Below, piece by piece: positions 1-13,900 of a stretch of DNA of 64,000 bases. Positions within the stretch are counted from its first letter, which is position 1. The number at the start of each line of letters is the position of its first letter. The notes below the pieces were generated by a model. It was given only the letters and a program-made list of their open reading frames with translations, was not told the DNA's origin and did not search any database. This stretch comes from Oasisia sp. SBJ-2009 (taxonomy: Eukaryota > Annelida > Polychaeta > Sabellida > Siboglinidae), in assembly GCA_964017155.1 (NCBI GenBank), contig OZ024861.1:20076213-20140212 (forward strand). The letters are read 5' to 3'. Both the position numbers and the translations under genes were made by a program.

Positions 1-1650
1 CCCTAATTAATGCATCAGTCCAACCACCCTTACTTTATTTAACGCATCCTTCCAACCACCACTACTTAACGCATCCATCCATCGACCACTACTTAACGCA
101 TCCATCCAACCACACCTATTTAATGCATCCATCTATTCACCTCTACTTAGTGTATGCATCCAACCATACCTACGTAGCGCATCCATCCAACCACCCCTAC
201 TGAACGAATCCATCCAACCACCCCTAATTATCGCATCGAAACAACCACCCCTACTTAACGTATCCATTCAACCACCCCTACTTAACGCATCAATCCAACC
301 ACCCCTAATTAACGCATCCATTCAACCACCCTTACTTAACGCATCCATCTAACCACCCCTACTTGTCGAATCCAACCAACCACCCCTACTTAACGCATCC
401 ATTCAACCGCCCGTATATAAAGCATCCATCCAACCACCCCTAAATAGCGCATCCATCCATCCTCCCCTACATAACGTATCAATCCAACCACTCCTACTTA
501 ATGCATCCATCCAATCACCCTTACTTAACGCATCCATCCAACCACCCCTAATTAACGCATCCATCCAACCACCCCTACTTAACGCATCCATCCAAACACC
601 CCTACTTAGCGCATCCATCCAACCACCCCTACTTAACGCATCAATCCAACCACCCCTAATTAACGCATCCATTCAACCGCCCGTTTATAAAGCATCCATC
701 CAACCACCCCTAATTAACGCATCCAACCAACCACCCCTACTTAACGCATCCAACCTACCACCCCTACTTAACGCATCCATCCAACCACTCCTACTTATCG
801 CATCCATCCAACCACCCCTACTTAGTGCTTCCATCCATTCACATCTACTTAAAGCATCCATCCATTCACCTCTACTGAATGCATCCACCATTCACCCTAC
901 TTAACGCATCTATCCAACCACCCCTAATTAATGCATCAGTCCAACCACCCTTACTTTATTTAACGCATCCTTCCAACCACCACTACTTAACGCATCCATC
1001 CATCGACTACTACTTAACGCATCCATCCAACCACACCTATTTAATGCATCCATCTATTCACCTTTACTTAGTGTATGCATCCAACCATACCTACGTAGCG
1101 CATCCATCCAACCACCCCTACTGAACGAATCCATCCAACCACCCCTAATTATCGCATCGAAACAACCACCCCTACTTAACGTATCCATTCAACCACCCCT
1201 ACTTAACGCATCAATCCAACCACCCCTAACTAACGCATCCATTCAACCACCCTTACTTAACGCATCCATCTAACCACCCCTACTTGTCGAATCCAACCAA
1301 CCACCCCTACTTAACGCATCCATTCAACCGCCCGTATATAAAGCATCCATCCAACCACCCCTAAATAGCGCATCCATCCATCCTCCCCTACATAACGTAT
1401 CAATCCAACCACTCCTACTTAATGCATCCATCCAATCACCCTTACTTAGCACATCCATCCAACCACCTCTACTTAAAGCATCCATCCAACCACCCCTAAT
1501 TAACGCATCCATCCAACCACCCCTACTTAACGCATCCATCCAAACACCCCTACTTAGCGCTTCCATCCAACCACCCCTACTTAACGCATCAATCCAACCA
1601 TCCCTAATTAACGCATCCATTCAACCGCCCGTATATAAAGCATCCATCCA
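1..1650. repeat. 921-bp direct duplication in the satellite
   Basis: Positions 1 to about 700 reappear from 922 to about 1,650. The offset is 921 bp, rising to 948 bp after the second copy gains one 27-bp unit near 1,450. Landmarks are the irregular segment TTACTTTATTTAACGC at about 31 and about 952, and the CCCGTATATAAAG variant at about 411 and 1,332. The first copy starts at or before the window edge. Confidence 0.8.
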
Positions 1651-4480
1651 ACCACCCCTAAATAGCGCATCCATCCATCCACCTCTACATAACGTATCAA
1701 TCCAACCACTCCTACTTAATGCATCCATCCAATCACCCTTACTTAGCACATCCATCCAACCACCTCTACTTAACGCATCCATCCAACCACCGCTATTTAG
1801 CGTATCCATTAAACCACCCCTACTTAACGCATCCAACCTACCACCCCTACTTAACGCATCCATCCAACCACTCCTACTTATCGCATCCATCCAACCACCC
1901 CTACTTAGTGCATCCATCCATTCACATCTACTTAAAGCTTCCATCCATTCACCTCTAGTGAATGCATCCACCATTCACCCTACTTAACGCATCCATCCAA
2001 CCACCCCTAACTAATGCATCAGTCCAACCACCCTTACTTTATTTAACGCATCCTTCCAACCACCACTACTTAACGAATCCATCTATCGACCACTACTTAA
2101 CGCATCCATCCAACCACACCTATTTAATGCATCCATCTACTCACCTCTACTTAGTGTATGCATCCAACCATCCCTACGTAGCGCATCCATCCAACCACCC
2201 ATACTGAACGAATCCATCCAACCACCCCTAAATATCGCATCAAAACAACCACCCCTACTTAACGTATCCATCCAACCATCCGTCTATAAAGCATCCATCC
2301 AACCACCACTACTTAACGCATCCATCCATTCTCCTCTACTGAATGCATCCAACCATTCACCTCTATTTAACGCATCCACCCAACCACCCCTACCTATCGC
2401 ATCAATTCAATCACCCCTACATAACGCATCCATTCAACCACCCCTGTTTAACGTATCCATCCAACCACCCCTACTTAACGGATCCATCCAACCACCCCTA
2501 CTTATCGCATCCATCCAACCACCCCTAGTTATTGCATCCGTCCATTCACATCAACTTAATGCATCCACCCATTCACCTCTACTGAATGCATCCAACGAAC
2601 CACCCCTACTTAACGCATCCATTCAACCACCCGTATATAAAGCATACATCCAACCACCTCTACTTAACGCATCCATTCAACCACGCCTACTTAACGCATC
2701 CATTCAACCCCGCCTACTTAACGCATCCATCCAACCACCCCTACTTAAAACATCATTCCAACCACCCCTAATTAACGCATCCATTCAACTACCCTTACTT
2801 AGCGCATCCATCCAATCACCCCTATATAACGCATCCATTCAACAACCCTTATTTAACGCATCCATCCAACCACCTCTACATAACGCATCCATCCAACCAA
2901 GCCTACTTAATGCACCCATCTATTCACCTCTACTTAATGTATCAATCCAACCACTCCTACTTAATGCATCCATCCAATCACCCTTACTTAGCACATCCAT
3001 CCAACCACCTCTACTTAAAGCATCCATCCAACCACCCCTAATTAACGCATCCATCCAACCACCCCTACTTAACGCATCCATCCAAACACCCCTACTTAGC
3101 GCTTCCATCCAACCACCCCTACTTAACGCATCAATCCAACCATCCCTAATTAACGCATCCATTCAACCGCCCGTATATAAAGCATCCATCCAACCACCCC
3201 TAAATAGCGCATCCATCCATCCACCTCTACATAACGTATCAATCCAACCACTCCTACTTAATGCATCCATCCAATCATCCTTACTTAGCACATCCATCCA
3301 ACCACCTCTACTTAACGCATCCATCCAACCACCGCTATTTAGCGTATCCATTAAACCACCCCTACTTAGCGCATCCAACCTACCACCCCTACTTAACGCA
3401 TCCATCCAACCACTCCTACTTATCGCATCCATCCAACCACCCCTACTTAGTGCATCCATCCATTCACATCTACTTAAAGCTTCCATCCATTCACCTCTAG
3501 TGAATGCATCCACCATTCACCCTACTTAACGCATCCATCCAACCACCCCTAACTAATGCATCAGTCCAACCACCCTTACTTTATTTAACGCATCCTTCCA
3601 ACCACCACTACTTAACGAATCCATCTATCGACCACTACTTAACGCATCCATCCAACCACACCTATTTAATGCATCCATCTACTCACCTCTACTTAGTGTA
3701 TGCATCCAACCATCCCTACGTAGCGCATCCATCCAACCACCCATACTGAACGAATCCATCCAACCACCCCTAAATATCGCATCAAAACAACCACCCCTAC
3801 TTAACGTATCCATCCAACCATCCGTCTATAAAGCATCCATCCAACCACCACTACTTAACGCATCCATCCATTCTCCTCTACTGAATGCATCCAACCATTC
3901 ACCTCTATTTAACGCATCCACCCAACCACCCCTACCTATCGCATCAATTCAATCACCCCTACATAACGCATCCATTCAACCACCCCTGTTTAACGTATCC
4001 ATCCAACCAGCCCTACTTAACGGATCCATCCAACCACCCCTACTTATCGCATCCACCCAACCACCCCTAGTTATTGCATCCGTCCATTCACATCAACTTA
4101 ATGCATCCACCCATTCACCTCTACTGAATGCATCCAACGAACCACCCCTACTTAACGCATCCATTCAACCACCCGTATATAAAGCATACATCCAACCACC
4201 TCTACTTAACGCATCCATTCAACCACGCCTACTTAACGCATCCATTCAACCCCGCCTACTTAACGCATCCATCCAACCACCCCTACTTAAAACATCATTC
4301 CAACCACCCCTAATTAACGCATCCATTCAACTACCCTTACTTAGCGCATCCATCCAATCACCCCTATATAACGCATCCATTCAACAACCCTTATTTAACG
4401 CATCCATCCAACCACCTCTACATAACGCATCCATCCAACCAAGCCTACTTAATGCACCCATCTATTCACCTCTACTTAAT
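1397..4480. repeat. 1,542-bp higher-order repeat, two copies
   Basis: Copy 1 is 1,397-2,938 and copy 2 is 2,939-4,480. Each begins at a GTATCAATCC variant, and the same word at 4,481 marks the next boundary. Landmarks repeat at a constant 1,542-bp spacing with only scattered single-base differences, which indicates a recent tandem duplication. The period is 57 units plus 3 bp. Confidence 0.88.
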
Positions 4481-7400
4481 GTATCAATCCAACCACCCCT
4501 ACTTAGCCTATTCATCCAACCACCCCTACTTAGCGAATCCATCCAACCACCCCTAATTAACGCATCCAACCAACCACCCCTACTTAACGCATCCATTCAA
4601 CCACCCGTATATAAGGCATCCATCCAACCACCCCTACTTAACGTATCAATCCAACCACTCCTACTTACTGCATCCATCCAATCACCACTACTTAACGCAT
4701 CCATCCAACTGCCTCTACATAACGCATCCAGCCAACTACACCTATTTAATGCATCAATTTGTTCACCTCTACTTAATATATCCATCATCCAACCACCAAT
4801 ACTTAGCGCATCCATCCAACCACCCCTACCTAGCGAATCGATCCAACCACACCTTATCAACGCATCCAACCAACCACCCCTACTTAACGCATCCATTCAA
4901 CCACCCGTATATAAAGCATCCATTCAACCACCCCTACTTAACGCATCCGTCCAACCACTCCTACTTAATGCATCCATCCAATCACCCCTACTTAACGCAT
5001 CCATCCAACCACCCCTAATTAACGCATTCATTCAACCGCCCGTATATAAAGCATCCATCCAACCACCCCTAAATAGCGCATCCATCCATCCACCCCTACA
5101 TGACTTATCAATCCAACCACTCCTACTTAATGCATCCATCCAATCACCCTTACTTAGCACATCCATCCAACCACCTCTGCTTAACGCATCCATCCAACCA
5201 CCGCTATTTAGCGTATCCATTAAACCACCCCTACTTAACGCATCCAACCTACCACCCCTATTTAGCGCATCAATTCAACCACCCCTAATTAACGCATCCA
5301 TTCAACCTCCCTTACTTGACGCATCCATCCAACCACCCCTACATAACGAATCCATTCATCCACCCCTACTTAACGCATCAGTCCAACCACCCCTATTTAA
5401 CGTATCCATCCAACCACCCCTAATTAATGCATAAGTCCAACCACCCTTACTTTTCTTAACGCATCCATCCATTCTCCTCTACTGAATGCATCCAACCATT
5501 CACCTCTATTTAACGCATCCACCCAACCACCCCTACCTATCGCATCAATTCAATCACCCCTACATAACGCATCCATTCAACCACCCCTGTTTAACGTATC
5601 CATCCAACCACCCCTACTTAACGGATCCATCCAACCACCCCTACTTATCGCATCCATCCAACCACCCCTAGTTATTGCATCCGTCCATTCACATCAACTT
5701 AATGCATCCACCCATTCACCTCTACTGAATGCATCCAACGAACCACCCCTACTTAACGCATCCATTCAACCACCCGTATATAAAGCATACATCCAACCAC
5801 CTCTACTTAACGCATCCATTCAACCACGCCTACTTAACGCATCCATTCAACCCCGCCTACTTAACGCATCCATCCAACCACCCCTACTTAAAACATCATT
5901 CCAACCACCCCTAATTAACGCATCCATTCAACTACCCTTACTTAGCGCATCCATCCAATCACCCCTATATAACGCATCCATTCAACAACCCTTATTTAAC
6001 GCATCCATCCAACCACCTCTACATAACGCATCCATCCAACCAAGCCTACTTAATGCACCCATCTATTCACCTCTACTTAATGTATCAATCCAACCACCCC
6101 TACTTAGCCTATTCATCCAACCACCCCTACTTAGCGAATCCATCCAACCACCCCTAATTAACGCATCCAACCAACCACCCCTACTTAACGCATCCATTCA
6201 ACCACCCGTATATAAGGCATCCATCCAACCACCCCTACTTAACGTATCAATCCAACCACTCCTACTTACTGCATCCATCCAATCACCACTACTTAACGCA
6301 TCCATCCAACTGCCTCTACATAACGCATCCAGCCAACTACACCTATTTAATGCATCAATTTGTTCACCTCTACTTAATATATCCATCATCCAACCACCAA
6401 TACTTAGCGCATCCATCCAACCACCCCTACCTAGCGAATCGATCCAACCACACCTTATCAACGCATCCAACCAACCACCCCTACTTAACGCATCCATTCA
6501 ACCACCCGTATATAAAGCATCCATTCAACCACCCCTACTTAACGCATCCGTCCAACCACTCCTACTTAATGCATCCATCCAATCACCCCTACTTAACGCA
6601 TCCATCCAACCACCCCTAATTAACGCATTCATTCAACCGCCCGTATATAAAGCATCCATCCAACCACCCCTAAATAGCGCATCCATCCATCCACCCCTAC
6701 ATTACTTATCAATCCAACCACTCCTACTTAATGCATCCATCCAATCACCCTTACTTAGCACATCCATCCAACCACCTCTGCTTAACGCATCCATCCAACC
6801 ACCGCTATTTAGCGTATCCATTAAACCACCCCTACTTAACGCATCCAACCTACCACCCCTACTTAGCGCATCAATTCAACCACCCCTAATTAACGCATCC
6901 ATTCAACCTCCCTTACTTGACGCATCCATCCAACCACCCCTACATAACGAATCCATTCATCCACCCCTACTTAACGCATCAGTCCAACCACCCCTATTTA
7001 ACGTATCCATCCAACCACCCCTAATTAATGCATAAGTCCAACCACCCTTACTTTTCTTAACGCATCCATCCATTCTCCTCTACTGAATGCATCCAACCAT
7101 TCACCTCTATTTAACGCATCCACCCAACCACCCCTACCTATCGCATCAATTCAATCACCCCTACATAACGCATCCATTCAACCACCCCTGTTTAACGTAT
7201 CCATCCAACCACCCCTACTTAACGGATCCATCCAACCACCCCTACTTATCGCATCCATCCAACCACCCCTAGTTATTGCATCCGTCCATTCACATCAACT
7301 TAATGCATCCACCCATTCACCTCTACTGAATGCATCCAACGAACCACCCCTACTTAACGCATCCATTCAACCACCCGTATATAAAGCATACATCCAACCA

Positions 7401-8984
7401 CCTCTACTTAACGCATCCATTCAACCACGCCTACTTAACGCATCCATTCAACCCCGCCTACTTAACGCATCCATCCAACCACCCCTACTTAAAACATCAT
7501 TCCAACCACCCCTAATTAACGCATCCATTCAACTACCCTTACTTAGCGCATCCATCCAATCACCCCTATATAACGCATCCATTCAACAACCCTTATTTAA
7601 CGCATCCATCCAACCACCTCTACATAACGCATCCATCCAACCAAGCCTACTTAATGCACCCATCTATTCACCTCTACTTAATGTATCAATCCAACCACCC
7701 CTACTTAGCCTATTCATCCAACCACCCCTACTTAGCGAATCCATCCAACCACCCCTAATTAACGCATCCAACCAACCACCCCTACTTAACGCATCCATTC
7801 AACCACCCGTATATAAGGCATCCATCCAACCACCCCTACTTAACGTATCAATCCAACCACTCCTACTTACTGCATCCATCCAATCACCACTACTTAACGC
7901 ATCCATCCAACTGCCTCTACATAAAGCATCCAGCCAACTACACCTATTTAATGCATCAATTTGTTCACCTCTACTTAATATATCCATCATCCAACCACCA
8001 ATACTTAGCGCATCCATCCAACCACCCCTACCTAGCGAATCGATCCAACCACACCTTATCAACGCATCCAACCAACCACCCCTACTTAACGCATCCATTC
8101 AACCACCCGTATATAAAGCATCCATTCAACCACCCCTACTTAACGCATCCGTCCAACCACTCCTACTTAATGCATCCATCCAATCACCCCTACTTAACGC
8201 ATCCATCCATCCACCTCTTCTTAGCGCATCCATCCAACAACCCCTAATTAACGCATCCATCCAACCACCCCTACTTAACGCATCCATCCAAACACCCCTA
8301 CTTAGCGCTTCCATCCAGTCACCCCTACTTAGCGCATCAATCCAACCACCCCTAATTAACGCATCCATTCAACCTCCCTTACTTGACCCATCCATCCAAC
8401 CACCCCTACATAACGAAACCATTCAACCACCCCTACATAACGCATCAGTCCAACCACCCCTACTTAACGCATCCATCCAAACACCCCTACTTAGCGCTTC
8501 CATCCAACCACCCCTACTTAACGCATCAATCCAACCACCCCTAATTAACGCATTCATTCAACCGCCCGTATATAAAGCATCCATCCAACCACCCCTAAAT
8601 AGCGCATCCATCCATCCACCCCTACATGACTTATCAATCCAACCACTCCTACTTAATGCATCCATCCAATCACCCTTACTTAGCACATCCATCCAACCAC
8701 CTCTGCTTAACGCATCCATCCAACCACCGCTATTTAGCGTATCCATTAAACCACCCCTACTTAACGCATCCAACCTACCACCCCTACTTAGCGCATCAAT
8801 TCAACCACCCCTAATTAACGCATCCATTCAACCTCCCTTACTTGACGCATCCATCCAACCACCCCTACATAACGAATCCATTCATCCACCCCTACTTAAC
8901 GCATCAGTCCAACCACCCCTATTTAACGTATCCATCCAACCACCCCTAATTAATGCATAAGTCCAACCACCCTTACTTTTCTTA
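3858..8984. repeat. 1,601-bp higher-order repeat, three copies
   Basis: Copies are 3,858-5,458, 5,459-7,059 and 7,060-8,984. Landmarks such as the ATTGCATCCGTCC variant, the CCCGTATATAAAG variants and the odd segment TTTGTTCACC recur every 1,601 bp. The third copy is longer because it contains 324 extra bases. Copies carry private single-base marks, for example ACATTAC at about 6,701 in copy 2 and ATAAAGC at about 7,921 in copy 3. Confidence 0.9.
8206..8529. repeat. 324-bp insertion of 12 satellite units in third 1,601-bp copy
   Basis: Compared with the first two 1,601-bp copies, the third leaves the shared sequence near 8,206 and rejoins it near 8,529. The net gain is 324 bp, exactly 12 x 27. 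The same insertion is present at about 14,219-14,542 in the duplicated block, so it predates that block duplication. End points are approximate. Confidence 0.75.
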
Positions 8985-10984
8985 ACACATCCATCCATCC
9001 ACCACTACTTAACGCATCCATCCAACCACCCCTACTTAACGCATCCATCTAACCACACCTATTTAATGCATCCATCTATTCACCTCAACTTAATATATCC
9101 ATCCAACCACCCCTACCTAGCGCATCCATCCAGCCACCCCTACTTAGCGAATCCATCCAACAAACCCTACTTATCGCATCCAACCAACCACCCCTACTTA
9201 ACGCATCCATCCATTCTCTTCTACTGAATGCATCCAAGCATTCACCTCTACTTATCGCATCCATCCAACCACCCCTACATAACGCATCAATTCAACCACC
9301 CCTACATAACGCATCCATTCAACAACCCATATTTAACGTATCCATCCAACCACCCCTACTTAACGCATCCATTCAACCACCCGTATATAAAGCATTCATC
9401 CAACCACCCCTACTTAACGCATCCATTCAACCATTCCTGCTTAACGCATCAATCCAACCACCCCTACTTAACGCATCCATCCAACCACCCCTACTTAACG
9501 CATCCATCCAACCACTCCTACTTATCGCATACATACACCCACCACGACTTAACGAATCAATCCATTCTCCTCTACTGAATGCATCCAACCATTCATCTCT
9601 ACTTAACCTATCCATCCAACCACCCCTACTTAACGCATCCATCCAACCAAGCCTACTTAATGCATCCATCTATTCACCTCTACTTAATGTATTAATCCAA
9701 CCACCACTACTTAGCCCATTCGTCCAACCACCCCTACTTAGCGAATCCATCCAACCACCCCTAATTAACGCATCCAACCATCCACCCCTACTTAGCGCAT
9801 CCATTGAACCACCCGTATATACAGCATCCATCCAACCACCCCTACTTAACGCATCCAAACAACCACCCCTACTTAACGCATCCATCCAACCACCCCTACT
9901 TAACGCATCCATCCAACCACCCCTACTGAACGTGTCAATCCAACCACTCCTACTTAATGCATCTATCCAATCATCCCTACTTAACGCATCCATCCAACCA
10001 CCTCTACTTAACGCATCCATCCAACCACCCCTAATTAAAGCATCCATCCAACCACCCCTACTTAACGCATCCATCCAATCACCCCTACTTAGCGCTTCCA
10101 TCCAACCACCCCTACTTAATGCATCCATCCATTCACCTCTACTGAATGCATCCATCCATTCACCTCTACTTCACGCATCCATACAACCACCCCTACTTAT
10201 TGCATCCATCCAACCACCCCTACTTAACGCATCCATCCAACCACCCCTACTTAACGCATCCATGCAACAACCCCTGCTTAACGCATCCATCCAAACACCC
10301 CTACTTAACGCATCCATCCAACCACCCCTACTTAACGTAACAATCCAACCACTCCTACTTAATGCATCCATCCAGTCACCCCTACTTAACGCATCCATGC
10401 AACCACCTCTACATGACGCATCCATTCAACCACGCATAATTAACGCATCCATCCAACAACCCCTACTTAACGCATCCATCCAAACACCCCTACTTAACGC
10501 ATCCATCCAACCACCCCTACTTAACGCATCAATCCAACCACCCCTAATTAACGCATCCATTCAATCACCCTTACTTAATGCATCCATCCAACCAGCCCTA
10601 CATAACGCTTCCATCCAACCACCCCTACTTAACGCATCCATCCAACCACCGCTATTTAACGTATCCATCCAACTACCCCTACTTAACGCATCCATCCAAC
10701 CACTCCTACTTATCGCATCCATCCAACCACCCCTACTTAACGCATCCATCCAACCACCCCTACTTAACTTAACAATCCAACAACTCCTACTTAATGCATC
10801 CATCCAGTCACCCCTACTTAACGCATCCATCCAACCACCTCTACCTGACGCATCCATCCAACCACGCATAATTAACGCATCCATCCAACCACCCCTACTT
10901 ACCGCATCCATCCAACCTCTCCTACTTAACGCATCCATCCAAACATGCCTACTTAGCGCTTCCATCCAACCACCCCTACTTAAC

Positions 10985-13900
10985 GCATCCAACCTACCAC
11001 CCCTACTTAACGCATCCATCCAACCACTCCTACTTATCGCATCCATCCAACCACCCCTACTTAGTGCATCCATCCATTCACATCTACTTAAAGCTTCCAT
11101 CCATTCACCTCTAGTGAATGCATCCACCATTCACCCTACTTAACGCATCCATCCAACCACCCCTAACTAATGCATCAGTCCAACCACCCTTACTTTATTT
11201 AACGCATCCTTCCAACCACCACTACTTAACGAATCCATCTATCGACCACTACTTAACGCATCCATCCAACCACACCTATTTAATGCATCCATCTACTCAC
11301 CTCTACTTAGTGTATGCATCCAACCATCCCTACGTAGCGCATCCATCCAACCACCCATACTGAACGAATCCATCCAACCACCCCTAAATATCGCATCAAA
11401 ACAACCACCCCTACTTAACGTATCCATCCAACCATCCGTCTATAAAGCATCCATCCAACCACCACTACTTAACGCATCCATCCATTCTCCTCTACTGAAT
11501 GCATCCAACCATTCACCTCTATTTAACGCATCCACCCAACCACCCCTACCTATCGCATCAATTCAATCACCCCTACATAACGCATCCATTCAACCACCCC
11601 TGTTTAACGTATCCATCCAACCACCCCTACTTAACGGATCCATCCAACCACCCCTACTTATCGCATCCATCCAACCACCCCTAGTTATTGCATCCGTCCA
11701 TTCACATCAACTTAATGCATCCACCCATTCACCTCTACTGAATGCATCCAACGAACCACCCCTACTTAACGCATCCATTCAACCACCCGTATATAAAGCA
11801 TACATCCAACCACCTCTACTTAACGCATCCATTCAACCACGCCTACTTAACGCATCCATTCAACCCCGCCTACTTAACGCATCCATCCAACCACCCCTAC
11901 TTAAAACATCATTCCAACCACCCCTAATTAACGCATCCATTCAACTACCCTTACTTAGCGCATCCATCCAATCACCCCTATATAACGCATCCATTCAACA
12001 ACCCTTATTTAACGCATCCATCCGACCACCTCTACATAACGCATCCATCCAACCAAGCCTACTTAATGCACCCATCTATTCACCTCTACTTAATGTATCA
12101 ATCCAACCACCCCTACTTAGCCTATTCATCCAACCACCCCTACTTAGCGAATCCATCCAACCACCCCTAATTAACGCATCCAACCAACCACCCCTACTTA
12201 ACGCATCCATTCAACCACCCGTATATAAGGCATCCATCCAACCACCCCTACTTAACGTATCAATCCAACCACTCCTACTTACTGCATCCATCCAATCACC
12301 ACTACTTAACGCATCCATCCAACTGCCTCTACATAACGCATCCAGCCAACTACACCTATTTAATGCATCAATTTGTTCACCTCTACTTAATATATCCATC
12401 ATCCAACCACCAATACTTAGCGCATCCATCCAACCACCCCTACCTAGCGAATCGATCCAACCACACCTTATCAACGCATCCAACCAACCACCCCTACTTA
12501 ACGCATCCATTCAACCACCCGTATATAAAGCATCCATTCAACCACCCCTACTTAACGCATCCGTCCAACCACTCCTACTTAATGCATCCATCCAATCACC
12601 CCTACTTAACGCATCCATCCAACCACCCCTAATTAACGCATTCATTCAACCGCCCGTATATAAAGCATCCATCCAACCACCCCTAAATAGCGCATCCATC
12701 CATCCACCCCTACATGACTTATCAATCCAACCACTCCTACTTAATGCATCCATCCAATCACCCTTACTTAGCACATCCATCCAACCACCTCTGCTTAACG
12801 CATCCATCCAACCACCGCTATTTAGCGTATCCATTAAACCACCCCTACTTAACGCATCCAACCTACCACCCCTATTTAGCGCATCAATTCAACCACCCCT
12901 AATTAACGCATCCATTCAACCTCCCTTACTTGACGCATCCATCCAACCACCCCTACATAACGAATCCATTCATCCACCCCTACTTAACGCATCAGTCCAA
13001 CCACCCCTATTTAACGTATCCATCCAACCACCCCTAATTAATGCATAAGTCCAACCACCCTTACTTTTCTTAACGCATCCATCCATTCTCCTCTACTGAA
13101 TGCATCCAACCATTCACCTCTATTTAACGCATCCACCCAACCACCCCTACCTATCGCATCAATTCAATCACCCCTACATAACGCATCCATTCAACCACCC
13201 CTGTTTAACGTATCCATCCAACCACCCCTACTTAACGGATCCATCCAACCACCCCTACTTATCGCATCCATCCAACCACCCCTAGTTATTGCATCCGTCC
13301 ATTCACATCAACTTAATGCATCCACCCATTCACCTCTACTGAATGCATCCAACGAACCACCCCTACTTAACGCATCCATTCAACCACCCGTATATAAAGC
13401 ATACATCCAACCACCTCTACTTAACGCATCCATTCAACCACGCCTACTTAACGCATCCATTCAACCCCGCCTACTTAACGCATCCATCCAACCACCCCTA
13501 CTTAAAACATCATTCCAACCACCCCTAATTAACGCATCCATTCAACTACCCTTACTTAGCGCATCCATCCAATCACCCCTATATAACGCATCCATTCAAC
13601 AACCCTTATTTAACGCATCCATCCAACCACCTCTACATAACGCATCCATCCAACCAAGCCTACTTAATGCACCCATCTATTCACCTCTACTTAATGTATC
13701 AATCCAACCACCCCTACTTAGCCTATTCATCCAACCACCCCTACTTAGCGAATCCATCCAACCACCCCTAATTAACGCATCCAACCAACCACCCCTACTT
13801 AACGCATCCATTCAACCACCCGTATATAAGGCATCCATCCAACCACCCCTACTTAACGTATCAATCCAACCACTCCTACTTACTGCATCCATCCAATCAC

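Larger units (their letters stand above)
3371..10984. repeat. 7.6-kb tandem block, copy 1
   Basis: This 7,614-bp block is repeated directly downstream from 10,985. The left end matches at offset 7,614 (GCATCCAACCTACC at 3,371 and 10,985). Sequence downstream of the 1,601-bp repeats matches at offset 6,013. The difference is exactly one 1,601-bp repeat. The length equals 282 x 27 bp. Copies differ at only a few bases in the stretches I compared. Confidence 0.88.
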
